From Gemmatimonadaceae bacterium (GTDB lineage: Bacteria; Latescibacterota; UBA2968; UBA8231), in contig PBSR01000158.1 in NCBI GenBank assembly GCA_002726335.1, positions 1-14,324 of the forward strand: 14,324 nucleotides of DNA. The letters are read 5' to 3'. The position numbers and the translations under genes are program-made. Positions 7,172 to 14,206 of the stretch are shown piece after piece; position 1 is the stretch's first letter; every line of letters begins with the position of its first letter. The notes under the pieces were generated by a model. The model saw only the letters and a list, made by a program, of their open reading frames with translations, did not search any database and was not told the origin of the DNA.

Positions 7172-7458
7172 GAGGATGCTGCGCGCTGGCGGGCCTCCGA
7201 CTTGAGGACGCCGGCCAGCTTCTGCAGATCGGCTTCTTCATACTCGGTAGAGTCACCGCGCCCGATGGCGTCCAGGCCTTGTTGCACCTCGGCCCGGAGG
7301 CGTGCCAGCTTGGCCGCCTGGGTTTCGTCGTATTCCTGCTTTGAGATGAGCACGGCCACCGGACGACCGTGTTTCTCGATCGTCACCGGCTCCACCCGGG
7401 CAGCATCCAGCAATTGGCCGAACCGGGCCTTCGCCTCATGGGCTGATATGGTCTGCAT
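7168..7458 (-). CDS. Phd/YefM-family antitoxin
   Basis: A 96-residue antitoxin. The N-terminal half is textbook Phd/YefM: MQTISAHEAKARFGQLLDAA, then EPVTIEKHGRPVAVLISKQEYDE, which folds as a DNA-binding dimer that represses its own operon. The C-terminal half (about 50-96, alternately charged helix) would wrap around the ParE toxin and neutralise it. GGAAGGGA sits about five nt before ATG 7458, a strong ribosome site, while the partner toxin has only a TTG start in the TTGA overlap; this gives the usual antitoxin excess. Immediately upstream is a perfect 7-bp inverted repeat that is the likely operator. A Phd-type antitoxin paired with a ParE-type toxin is a common mixed pairing. Confidence 0.93.
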   Translation of the reverse strand: MQTISAHEAKARFGQLLDAARVEPVTIEKHGRPVAVLISKQEYDETQAAKLARLRAEVQQGLDAIGRGDSTEYEEADLQKLAGVLKSEARQRAASS

Positions 7459-7475
7459 TGTGTCCCTTCCGCGCT

Positions 7476-7496
7476 ATTTGACCAATATAGTCAAAT
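7476..7496. promoter_or_regulatory. Palindromic operator of the toxin-antitoxin operon
   Basis: ATTTGAC and GTCAAAT (7476-7482 and 7490-7496) form a perfect 7-bp inverted repeat around a 7-bp AT-rich centre, 17 nt upstream of the antitoxin ATG. Position and symmetry fit an autoregulatory site for the Phd/YefM-ParE complex. The centre also holds TATATT on the minus strand, a possible -10 element that repressor binding would block. Confidence 0.7.
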
Positions 7497-7530
7497 CAGG
7501 CGATTCGCCCAGTGAATGAGCTGTATCTCT

Positions 7531-7544
7531 ACCAAATTGGTCAA
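7531..7544. promoter_or_regulatory. Second operator-like half-site palindrome
   Basis: ACCAAATTGGT (7531-7541) is a perfect short palindrome. Read on the minus strand with its flank it gives TTGACCAATTT, nearly identical to the TTGACCAATAT arm of the operator at 7476-7496. It lies 55 nt away, on the side of the divergent lipoprotein gene (ATG 7587). It may be a second binding site for the antitoxin complex; this is inferred from similarity only. Confidence 0.4.
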
Positions 7545-7586
7545 GTTTCGTGTTACCTTCCGAGTGGTAGAGGAAAGGGGACGTCC

Positions 7587-9011
7587 ATGGCGAGTCATAG
7601 AACGAGAGCGGCCCACCATGCTGTCTGGTGTATCACTCTGGTCCTGGCGGCGTGTGGTCCCTCGGCGCAAGACCTCGTCGAGGACCTGGCCGACCCGGAG
7701 ACCCGCGAGGCGGCACGCCAGGGGCTGCTGCTGGCCAAGGACCGATCCGTCGGGCCTCTGCTCGAGGCCCTGGAGAATCCTGATCATACCGAGGCGCGCT
7801 TCGAACTGGCGGAAGCGTTGATCAGCCTGATGGCGAGGGTTGATGACAAGCGTATCCCTGAGACACTGAACCGGCTGCTGGTCGAGAGCGACGACGCCCG
7901 GATCCGGGCCCGTATCGCCCAGCGGATGGGCATGTTCAAGCGGGCCGAGGCGATTGAAGCTCTGCTGCAGACGTTGAAAGACAGAAACGGTGCGGTCCGC
8001 TACGAAACCCTGATGGCATTGGGAGAACTCGAAGCGAAGCTGAGCAATGAGCAGAAGACAGCGTTGAGAGAGCAGGCCAGGTCCATGGTGGCCGACGACC
8101 ATGGGGGAGCACGCCAGGAAGCACAGGTTCGCGTCGAGAGCTTCGTCAACGGATGGCTGAACGAGGCCAACACGCTGGCACTCAATGCGCAGCTGGCGGA
8201 AGCGGACTCCCTGTTCCACCACGCCCTCGCCTATTTTTCGCAGAGCAAACATGCGGCGTACCAGTTGGGGCGGTTCTACTTCGACAACGGTCAGCCGGAG
8301 AAGGGACGGGACGTACTGCGTCGCAACGGCATGCTGCTCGACGTGCCCCGACTCAGCCAGACACCGAAGATCGACGGCCGCCTCAGTGACGCGGTGTGGG
8401 AGCAGGCGGCGCGGGCCGATTCGACGTACAAGTTCTTCTGGGGAGAGAACTTCGCTGCGACTCGATCCGAAGTACAGAGCTCTTTCCGTGTGGGGTACAC
8501 CGCCGAGGCGCTCTTCATCGGGTTTGTGGGATATGACGACCACCCTGACAGCCTCGTGACCAAGGTGACAGAGATCGACAACACCCAGGATGGAGATCTG
8601 AGGTCGAGTGGGGTCTCGCAGGCCAGCGATCAGATCTGGTCAGACGACTGCATCGAACTGTTCTTCGACGCCAACCTGGACCACAGCAGCTACGCCCACT
8701 TCGGCATCAACAGTCTGGGCGTGCGGGAGGACGAGTGGATGCCCGCGGATCGGCGCAATCGGCCATACGATCCGCAGGCGCGCTGGGGCTGGGCTGGTGA
8801 TGTGGAGATTGCCGCCCACGTAGACGAAGACTTCTGGTCTGTTGAGTTCAGGTTCAACTTTGGCTAGGAAGCGGCGCCCGCGCCCCAACCCGGCACGGTC
8901 TGGGGCTTCAACCTGGTGCGGGTGTTCCGCGGGCAGCAGTACAATCAATGGGTGCGCACGTACGGCTCCGGACTGCAGCCCGATCAGTTCGGCATGCTGG
9001 TTTTCGAATGA
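7587..9011 (+). pseudogene. HEAT-repeat and CBM9-like domain lipoprotein, interrupted by an in-frame amber codon
   Basis: ATG 7587 follows GAGGAAAGGGG. The signal peptide ends in lipobox LVLAAC (Cys 23), so the product should be an envelope lipoprotein. Residues 36-150 form HEAT-like helical repeats (DPETREAARQGLLLA, DDARIRARIAQRMG, NGAVRYETLMALGELE), 190-250 a TPR-like helix pair, and from 256 a CBM9-like sandwich (PKIDGRLSDAVWEQAA, FRVGYTAEALFIGFVGYDD, WSDDCIELFFDAN). A TAG at 8865-8867 stops translation after 426 residues, but the same frame continues 47 codons to TGA 9009-9011 and encodes the missing end of the domain (GTVWGFNLVR, QPDQFGMLVFE). The untruncated product would be about 474 residues. 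Either a recent nonsense mutation, readthrough or a base error; the truncated lipoprotein would lack the last strands of its fold. The LarA-family gene follows after 30 nt, probably in one transcript. Confidence 0.8.
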
Positions 9012-9041
9012 GGATGCACTGAGGAAGGAGCATCGGACCGG

Positions 9042-10340
9042 ATGGAGATTCGCAAGACTCGTGACGGCAATGTGGTCGAGTTGCCGCTGGAAAGCTGGTA
9101 CGGCAGCCGGCGCTACGGCCAGCTGTACTCTCAACGCCGGTTCCTGTTTCCGAAAGCGTGGGATCTCGCGCTCTTCACTCCCGAGGGTCTCGCGAATGCC
9201 CGGCCGCTGAGTGATGTCGACATCCGCCGCCAGCTCCAGCAGTCGATCGGCACCGAGCCGCTGAGAGGGGTGGCCGAAGGTCGCGGCGATGCCGTCATCA
9301 TCGTCGATGATCTGTCCCGGCCGACCCCCGCCTTCGCCGTGCTCCCGGCGGTGCTGGAGGAATTGAACGCCGCCGGCATCGGCGACGATCGCATCACGGT
9401 CATCATCGGCGTGGGCACGCACCGGCCGCTCTCCCGGGCCGAACAGCGGCGCAAACTCGGCCGTCAGATCCTCGACCGACTCCAGGTCGTCAACCATAAC
9501 TGCTTCACGCGCCGGTTGACGACATACCAGCGCCCTGACGGTGGCCCCGATTTCCGCATCAATCGTCTCGTGGGTGAGGCCGGCCTGAAGATCGCCATCA
9601 GCGGCACCATCCCCCACGGCGGTGCCGGCTTCGGCGGCGGTGCCAAGGCCATTCTGCCCTCGGTGGCTGCGTACGATTCCATCCAGTACAACCACACCAC
9701 CTTCGACTGGGAGGGGTACGGCGTCCTCTACCCCGAAAGGATCGAGTCCCCCGGGATTCGGCAGGACATGGAGCTATGCGCCCGCGCGGTCGGTCTCGAC
9801 TTCAGCATCAACCTGGTCTTCACGCCACTCAAGGAGGTCCTTGGCGTGTTCGCCGGCGACTTCGTCAAGGCCCACCGCCAGGCCTGCCGTTTCGCCCAGG
9901 ACACCTACCGCACCGACGTGCCGACAGAAAGCCTCGACGTCGTGATCGCCAACAGCTACCCCATGGACACGGACATCGGCCAGTCACACCGGGGAACCTG
10001 GCCGGAGAAGTACGGGAAACAGACCGTGCTGCTGGCCGGGGCGCGCGATGGCTGGGCTTTCCATGGTGACGGTGGGAAATCGTACCGGACGTACCGCAAG
10101 AAACAGCCTTCGGCTTCATCGGATGTCTATTCATTCCAACAGCAGGGTCAGGCCGACGCCGGGTGTTACTTCTCTCCCATCCTCACCCCCGAGGTCTACT
10201 ACGCACGCAAAGTCGGGCGCAAACTCTACAATGACTGGGGTCAGGTGATCGACGCTCTAGACGGTGGAGGCCGAGAGAGAACGGTGGGGATCTTCCCCTG
10301 CGCCTCGTTGCAACTGGAGCACGTCAATGAGTGGGCGTGA
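9042..10340 (+). CDS. LarA-family (DUF2088) protein, putative nickel-pincer racemase/epimerase
   Basis: A 432-residue soluble protein of the lactate racemase family, whose members use the nickel-pincer nucleotide cofactor to racemise or epimerise 2-hydroxy acids by hydride transfer. Motifs in order: VDDLSRPTP (88-96) with Arg93, GVGTHRPLSRAE (123-134) with His127, PHGGAGFGGGAKAILP (191-206) with His192 and Lys202, and His218 in IQYNH. His192, Lys202 and His218 keep the exact 10- and 16-residue spacing of His174, Lys184 and His200 of Lactobacillus LarA, where they hold the cofactor and nickel and act as base. So the protein looks catalytically competent, though its C-terminal half diverges and substrate need not be lactate. 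The cofactor genes larB, larC and larE are not in the window. GAGGAAGGAG precedes ATG by 11 nt. Its last 17 nt overlap the convergent dioxygenase gene. Confidence 0.85.
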   Translation: MEIRKTRDGNVVELPLESWYGSRRYGQLYSQRRFLFPKAWDLALFTPEGLANARPLSDVDIRRQLQQSIGTEPLRGVAEGRGDAVIIVDDLSRPTPAFAVLPAVLEELNAAGIGDDRITVIIGVGTHRPLSRAEQRRKLGRQILDRLQVVNHNCFTRRLTTYQRPDGGPDFRINRLVGEAGLKIAISGTIPHGGAGFGGGAKAILPSVAAYDSIQYNHTTFDWEGYGVLYPERIESPGIRQDMELCARAVGLDFSINLVFTPLKEVLGVFAGDFVKAHRQACRFAQDTYRTDVPTESLDVVIANSYPMDTDIGQSHRGTWPEKYGKQTVLLAGARDGWAFHGDGGKSYRTYRKKQPSASSDVYSFQQQGQADAGCYFSPILTPEVYYARKVGRKLYNDWGQVIDALDGGGRERTVGIFPCASLQLEHVNEWA

Positions 10341-11079
10341 AGCGGCACACTCCGTCGAAGGAGACGCGCAAGCGGGGGGCGTTCTCGTAAGGCCAGGGAT
10401 CATAGGAGCGGGGGATGTAGTGACCGACCCAGCTCTGGCGGAAGGAACCCGGCTCGAGGATCGGCCCGCCGCGATGGATGAGCCGGCCGTCGAAGAACAC
10501 GACGTCGCCTTTTGAGGCTTCGACGACGATCTCCTCCAGACCATTACGCTCGAAGAGTTCGTCGAAGGCGTCCTCCGGATCCCATCCGTACCATGGACCT
10601 GGATTCCCACCTTCGTCTTTTCTGAACTCCCGCTTCTCGATTGACGGCCCCTTGTGGGACCCCACCTGCAGGTGCAGGCTGCCGTTCCACGAGCCGACTT
10701 TGTCGAGGGCAACCCAGGCGCCGACGCACCCGGGTAGGTGATAGGCGTCCTGGTGCCGGCGCTGTTCGGAGCCGGTGTAGAGGTACATGCTCTGCACGCC
10801 GTCCGGCTCGCCTTTCAGCAGCGAGGTCAGGGGCTGGCGCAGGCGCGGATCCGTCATCCAAGACAGACCGAGCGGGTGGTGGCAGTTTCGCGAGATGAGC
10901 CGGCTCCAGTCATCGGGCGCTCGGGGCGCGTATCCCTCCACCGTTCTGCGCCCTGCCTGGAGGTCCATCATGTAGTCGACGAAGTGGTCACACTCGTCAG
11001 CGGCAAACCCGCCTTCGACGATGGTATACCCGTCTCGATCGTACTGCGCCATTTGGCGTTGCGTCAGCTCAAGTGCCAT
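10324..11079 (-). CDS. Phytanoyl-CoA dioxygenase (PhyH) family Fe(II)/2-oxoglutarate oxygenase
   Basis: A 251-residue cytoplasmic protein of the PhyH family of non-haem iron, 2-oxoglutarate-dependent oxygenases. The opening is typical (YDRDGYTIVEGGFAADECDHF), and the iron ligands are visible: HQD (His109, Asp111) in RRHQDAYHLPG and the distal His202 in DGRLIHRGGP, with Arg214 in SFRQSWVGHY placed to bind the 2-oxoglutarate carboxylate. Between them are GAWVALDKV and NGSLHLQVGSHKG, the family's core strands. It hydroxylates an unknown small molecule; PhyH paralogues are often abundant in uncultivated marine bacteria, so the substrate cannot be inferred. The stop lies within the 3' end of the convergent LarA-family gene (17-nt overlap), and a 68-nt gap upstream is shared with the divergent beta-helix gene. 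Start ATG has a weak ribosome site. Confidence 0.9.
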   Translation of the reverse strand: MALELTQRQMAQYDRDGYTIVEGGFAADECDHFVDYMMDLQAGRRTVEGYAPRAPDDWSRLISRNCHHPLGLSWMTDPRLRQPLTSLLKGEPDGVQSMYLYTGSEQRRHQDAYHLPGCVGAWVALDKVGSWNGSLHLQVGSHKGPSIEKREFRKDEGGNPGPWYGWDPEDAFDELFERNGLEEIVVEASKGDVVFFDGRLIHRGGPILEPGSFRQSWVGHYIPRSYDPWPYENAPRLRVSFDGVCRFTPTH

Positions 11080-11147
11080 GGGGGCCTAAGATAGTGCACC
11101 TGGCACGATGAGTTGCGTCGGCTTCGCCGGCAGGCGTTTTTCCGCAC

Positions 11148-12371
11148 ATGACGACACGACAGGACTGGCACCCGGCGGCGCCACCGCTGCGCCCCCCGAC
11201 AGGGGACATCATCCATGTGACCACCGTGGATGAACTGTTCGCAGCGGTTGAGGATGTGCAACCCGGGGGCACGATACTGATTGCGGACGGCCACTACCTG
11301 CTGCCCACCGTCTTCACCGTGAGCAGGGATGATGTCTGCGTGCGGTCGGCGTCCGGTGATCGCGACGCCGTCGTGCTCGATGCCGCCGACAGTGACCATG
11401 GTGAGCTGTTCGGCTTCACCGAGTGTCACAACGTCACCGTCGCCGATCTGACGATCCGCAACGTACTCCACAACGGCTTCAAGCTGAACGCCAACATCGG
11501 CCGCAGCGTGCGCGCCATCACGATTCACAACTGCGTCGCTCACAATGTCTGGCAGCGGGGCCTCAAGGGCGTCAGCGGACCCGAAGCCGATGACGACAGC
11601 GGCCTGCCCCTGCGGCCGGCCGGCGGCAGCGCACCGTCGCGTCCCCGGCATTTCGTCGACGACTGTGTCGTACGCTACTGCCTGTTCCACAACGACCGGC
11701 CCAAGCGCCTCGATGACGAGCCCTACGAGCAGGAAAATCCGGCCAACTTCGACGGCAACTACGTCGCCGGCATGGATGTCATGTCAGCCCGCAACTGGCA
11801 CGTACACGACAACGTCTTCGCCGGAATCCAGGGGCGCAACGGCGGGGCCAGGGGCGCCATCTTCTTCTGGCAGGGCTCGGAGAATGTGCGTATCGAAGGC
11901 AACGTCATCGTCGACTGCGACTCAGGAATGTGGCTGGGGCTCTCCTGGCCGCCGGAGGACACCCGGCACTGTGTCCGGTACACGGTTCGTGACAACCGGA
12001 TCGCGCGGCCGGGGCGCACCGGGATTCTGCTGAGTCGTCACAAGGACAGTCTCGTGCAGGGCAACACGGTATTCGATCCCTTTGTCGGGGACGAACGCCG
12101 GCCGGCCACAGACATCGACGATGGCGGTGTGCTGGTGGCGACGGACAGTCCCCGCTGCCGCCCCCTGCGCGTCGGGGACGACAATGACGGTCTGCGTATC
12201 GAGGACAACCTGCTGGTGGGCGACGAGGACATCCATGTGGGGCAGGATGCCGGTCGCATCGAGCTGCGCCGGAATTGGTGGCTGCAGACGGCGTTCCCGG
12301 ATCCCTTCGTTGAAAGCGACATCGGCGACCTGCGTCTGACGGACGTGGGCCAGGCACTGGCATCCCGATAA
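11148..12371 (+). CDS. Right-handed parallel beta-helix protein, possible polysaccharide lyase-like
   Basis: A 407-residue protein made mainly of short beta-helix rungs. The opening IIHVTTVDELFAAVEDVQPGGTILIADGHY is the capping pattern of PL6/chondroitinase-B-like and related pectate-lyase-fold proteins. Rungs of the kind NVTVADLTIRNVLHNGF, AITIHNCVAHNVWQRGL, NWHVHDNVFAGIQG, NVRIEGNVIVDCDSGMWL and GLRIEDNLLVGD run to the end. Such proteins bind or cleave acidic polysaccharides. No signal peptide is present with the chosen ATG, nor in the short upstream sequence, so as annotated it stays in the cytoplasm, which is unusual for the fold. No convincing ribosome site is seen. The SGNH hydrolase gene follows after 29 nt and probably shares the transcript. 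No specific lyase catalytic set could be identified, so enzymatic activity is open. Confidence 0.85.
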   Translation: MTTRQDWHPAAPPLRPPTGDIIHVTTVDELFAAVEDVQPGGTILIADGHYLLPTVFTVSRDDVCVRSASGDRDAVVLDAADSDHGELFGFTECHNVTVADLTIRNVLHNGFKLNANIGRSVRAITIHNCVAHNVWQRGLKGVSGPEADDDSGLPLRPAGGSAPSRPRHFVDDCVVRYCLFHNDRPKRLDDEPYEQENPANFDGNYVAGMDVMSARNWHVHDNVFAGIQGRNGGARGAIFFWQGSENVRIEGNVIVDCDSGMWLGLSWPPEDTRHCVRYTVRDNRIARPGRTGILLSRHKDSLVQGNTVFDPFVGDERRPATDIDDGGVLVATDSPRCRPLRVGDDNDGLRIEDNLLVGDEDIHVGQDAGRIELRRNWWLQTAFPDPFVESDIGDLRLTDVGQALASR

Positions 12372-12400
12372 AGCCGCTGGTGCGGCAAGGAGAGATCCCG

Positions 12401-12979
12401 TTGGCGAGGGTGATGTTGATCGGCGATTCGATTCGCAACAGCTATGAACCACATGTGACCCGGATGCTGGGTGCTGACGGCCACCAGGTCTGGGGTGCAC
12501 CCGGCAACAGCCAGTTCACACTCTACACGCTGGCGTCGCTGGGCAGCTGGCTGACCCAGTTTCCGGATTCGGATGTCGTGCACTGGAACAACGGTCTGCA
12601 CGACATCGGTCACAATCCGAACCGGGCGCCCGTGCAGATGCCAGTGGACGTGTATGCCGCCAACCTGAGCTTCATCGGTCGCCACCTCTTGGATTCGGGT
12701 GCCCGCGTTGTGTTCGCCACATCCACACCCGTACATCCGGACCGGCCCTTCGCAGAGGATCAGTGGTCCTGGCGCAACGAGGAGATCGACACTTACAACG
12801 AGGCCGCCCGCGAGGTGATGACGCAGCTTGAGATTCCGATCAACGAGCTCCACGGGGTCGTCGCCGCTGACGTGGATCGATTTCTCAGTGCCGATCAGCT
12901 GCACCTGAGCGAGGAAGGCCAGCAGACCTGCGCCGAGGCCGTGTGTCACGTCGTGCGTGAGCAGCTGTCGATTTCGTAG
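12401..12979 (+). CDS. SGNH/GDSL-family hydrolase
   Basis: A 192-residue cytoplasmic protein with the SGNH hydrolase blocks: block I VMLIGDSIRNSY (nucleophile Ser), the oxyanion Gly in WGAPGNS, block III HWNNGLHDIG with the Asn, and block V SADQLHLSEEG with the Asp-x-x-His pair (Asp-Gln-Leu-His). All four catalytic elements appear present, so it probably hydrolyses an ester or acetyl group, perhaps on a carbohydrate, given the beta-helix neighbour; the substrate is inferred only. The start is taken as TTG 12401 because AAGGAG lies at 12387-12392 with ideal spacing; a GTG at 12380 would place that ribosome site inside the gene. No signal peptide is seen. It probably forms an operon with the beta-helix gene. 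Its stop lies 7 nt from the stop of the convergent citrate synthase gene. Confidence 0.87.
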   Translation: MARVMLIGDSIRNSYEPHVTRMLGADGHQVWGAPGNSQFTLYTLASLGSWLTQFPDSDVVHWNNGLHDIGHNPNRAPVQMPVDVYAANLSFIGRHLLDSGARVVFATSTPVHPDRPFAEDQWSWRNEEIDTYNEAAREVMTQLEIPINELHGVVAADVDRFLSADQLHLSEEGQQTCAEAVCHVVREQLSIS

Positions 12980-12986
12980 ACTCGCC

Positions 12987-14105
12987 TCAACGCTCGTCCA
13001 CGGGAGTCCACTCGCGGTGCCCGGGTCCGACGTACTCCGACGTCGGTCGGAAGATGCGGTCCACCTGCCGCTGCTCACGGCAGTGGGCGAGCCAACCGGC
13101 CATGCGGCTGATAGCGAAGACACTGGTGAAGAGTTCGGGCTCGATGCCGAGCTGGTGCAGCAGGGCCGCGGTGTAGAACTCGGCATTCGTCTTGAGGTCA
13201 CGTCCCGGTTTGGCTTGATCCAGCAGTCGCGTGGCAATCTCTTCCACTTCGAGGGCGAGCAAGTACAATGGGTGGCCGCCGTCTGCAGCCGACAGCCGGG
13301 CGGCGGCGTCGGAGAGGATCTGCGCCCGCGGATCGCGCACGCGGTACTCCCGGTGACCGAAACCCATGATCCGCTCACCCCGGTTGAGGATGTCCTGCAG
13401 GTGCTGCCTGGCATTCCCGGGTGTGCCGATCCGCTGCAGCATTTCGAGAGCGGGCTGCGGCGCGCCACCGTGTACGGGGCCTTTGAGAGCATCGAGGGCG
13501 CCGACGATGGCCGATTTCAGATCCGATCGTGTCGACAGGATGACGCGGGCCGTGAAGGTGGAGGCGTTGAGCCCGTGGTCGGACATCGTGTTGAGATAGG
13601 TCTCCAGGCAGCGGACGGCCGTCTCGGACGGGGGGCCGCCACGCAGCATGAAGAGGAACCCGGCGGCAATTCCCAGATCCGCGGGTGACTCCACGATGTC
13701 GTGGCCCTGCATCAGCCGCCAGTATGCGGCTACGATGGCCGGTGTGGCAGCGATCAGGCGCAGGGCTGATTCGTCGTCGTCGTCACTGATGCCCAGCGTG
13801 TCGATCCCGAGGCGCAGGGCTTCGATGGGCGAGAGTTTCTGCTGCGCCGATTGGCGCAGTACGCCCACCGTCAGCGACGGCAGAGAACGATGCCGGGACA
13901 GGTCGTTGCCGAGGCACACACACTCGGCGGCGGTGGGCAGTTCGCCCCGCCAGAGAAGGTGGAAGGTCTCCTCAAAGGTGGCTGCCGGCGCCAGCTCCGC
14001 CATCGGATATCCACGGACGGAGAGCCGGCCTCGGACACCGTCGATCTCGGACAGGGCGGTCCGTGCCGCCACGATCCCCTCCAGACCCGCTTTCCATTCG
14101 TTCAT
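12987..14105 (-). CDS. Citrate synthase / 2-methylcitrate synthase family
   Basis: A 372-residue citrate synthase-fold enzyme that condenses acetyl-CoA (or propionyl-CoA) with oxaloacetate. ATG 14105 is preceded by GGAGGTAGGT, a near-perfect ribosome site; an open extension upstream to 14165 has none and lacks similarity. Landmarks are VRGRLSVRGYPMAELA near residue 24, DHGLNASTFTARV (176-188), GPVHGGAPQPALEML with catalytic His212, GERIMGFGHREYRVRDPRA with His251, and NAEFYTAALLHQLGIEPELFT with Glu309, then FAISRMAGWLAHCREQ. The third catalytic residue is Asp in most characterised citrate synthases (E. coli Asp362, NVDFY); here it is Glu. The short length and motif style match bacterial type I enzymes outside the main housekeeping GltA group. 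It is divergently paired with a second citrate-synthase-type gene carrying an N-terminal HTH, a pairing I recall from other bacteria. Whether it makes citrate or methylcitrate is unresolved. Confidence 0.92.
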   Translation of the reverse strand: MNEWKAGLEGIVAARTALSEIDGVRGRLSVRGYPMAELAPAATFEETFHLLWRGELPTAAECVCLGNDLSRHRSLPSLTVGVLRQSAQQKLSPIEALRLGIDTLGISDDDDESALRLIAATPAIVAAYWRLMQGHDIVESPADLGIAAGFLFMLRGGPPSETAVRCLETYLNTMSDHGLNASTFTARVILSTRSDLKSAIVGALDALKGPVHGGAPQPALEMLQRIGTPGNARQHLQDILNRGERIMGFGHREYRVRDPRAQILSDAAARLSAADGGHPLYLLALEVEEIATRLLDQAKPGRDLKTNAEFYTAALLHQLGIEPELFTSVFAISRMAGWLAHCREQRQVDRIFRPTSEYVGPGHREWTPVDER

Positions 14106-14161
14106 ACCTACCTCCAATGAATGAGATGTCGGATCGAACTTGACCTCCCGACAAAGCATTG

Positions 14162-14184
14162 TCAATATTGATTACCATATCAAT
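14162..14184. promoter_or_regulatory. Palindromic operator-like cluster between the divergent citrate synthase genes
   Basis: TCAATATTGA (14162-14171) is a perfect 10-bp palindrome, and ATTGAT/ATCAAT (14167-14172 and 14179-14184) form a second 6-bp inverted repeat with a 6-bp spacer. Three ATTGA-type half-sites thus lie within 25 nt in the AT-rich part of the 101-nt divergent gap. The site is well placed to control both genes, possibly by the HTH-bearing product of the plus-strand gene. Repressor identity is inference. Confidence 0.5.
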
Positions 14185-14206
14185 GTATGGGAGGGGAGGA
14201 AGAGCT

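Noticed and set aside
8865..8867. UAG recoded as an amino acid genome-wide
   Set aside because: The kinase, phosphotransferase, NTF2-like, coiled-coil and SGNH genes all end naturally at TAG, so TAG works as a stop here.
8640..9695. A 351-codon minus-strand frame over the CBM9 and LarA genes
   Set aside because: It is antisense to two genes with clear motifs and has no plausible product.
12038..13492. A 484-codon minus-strand frame crossing three genes
   Set aside because: It overlaps the beta-helix, SGNH and citrate synthase genes, which all show strong family motifs; the composition is Ser/Arg/Pro-rich as expected of an out-of-frame GC-rich read.
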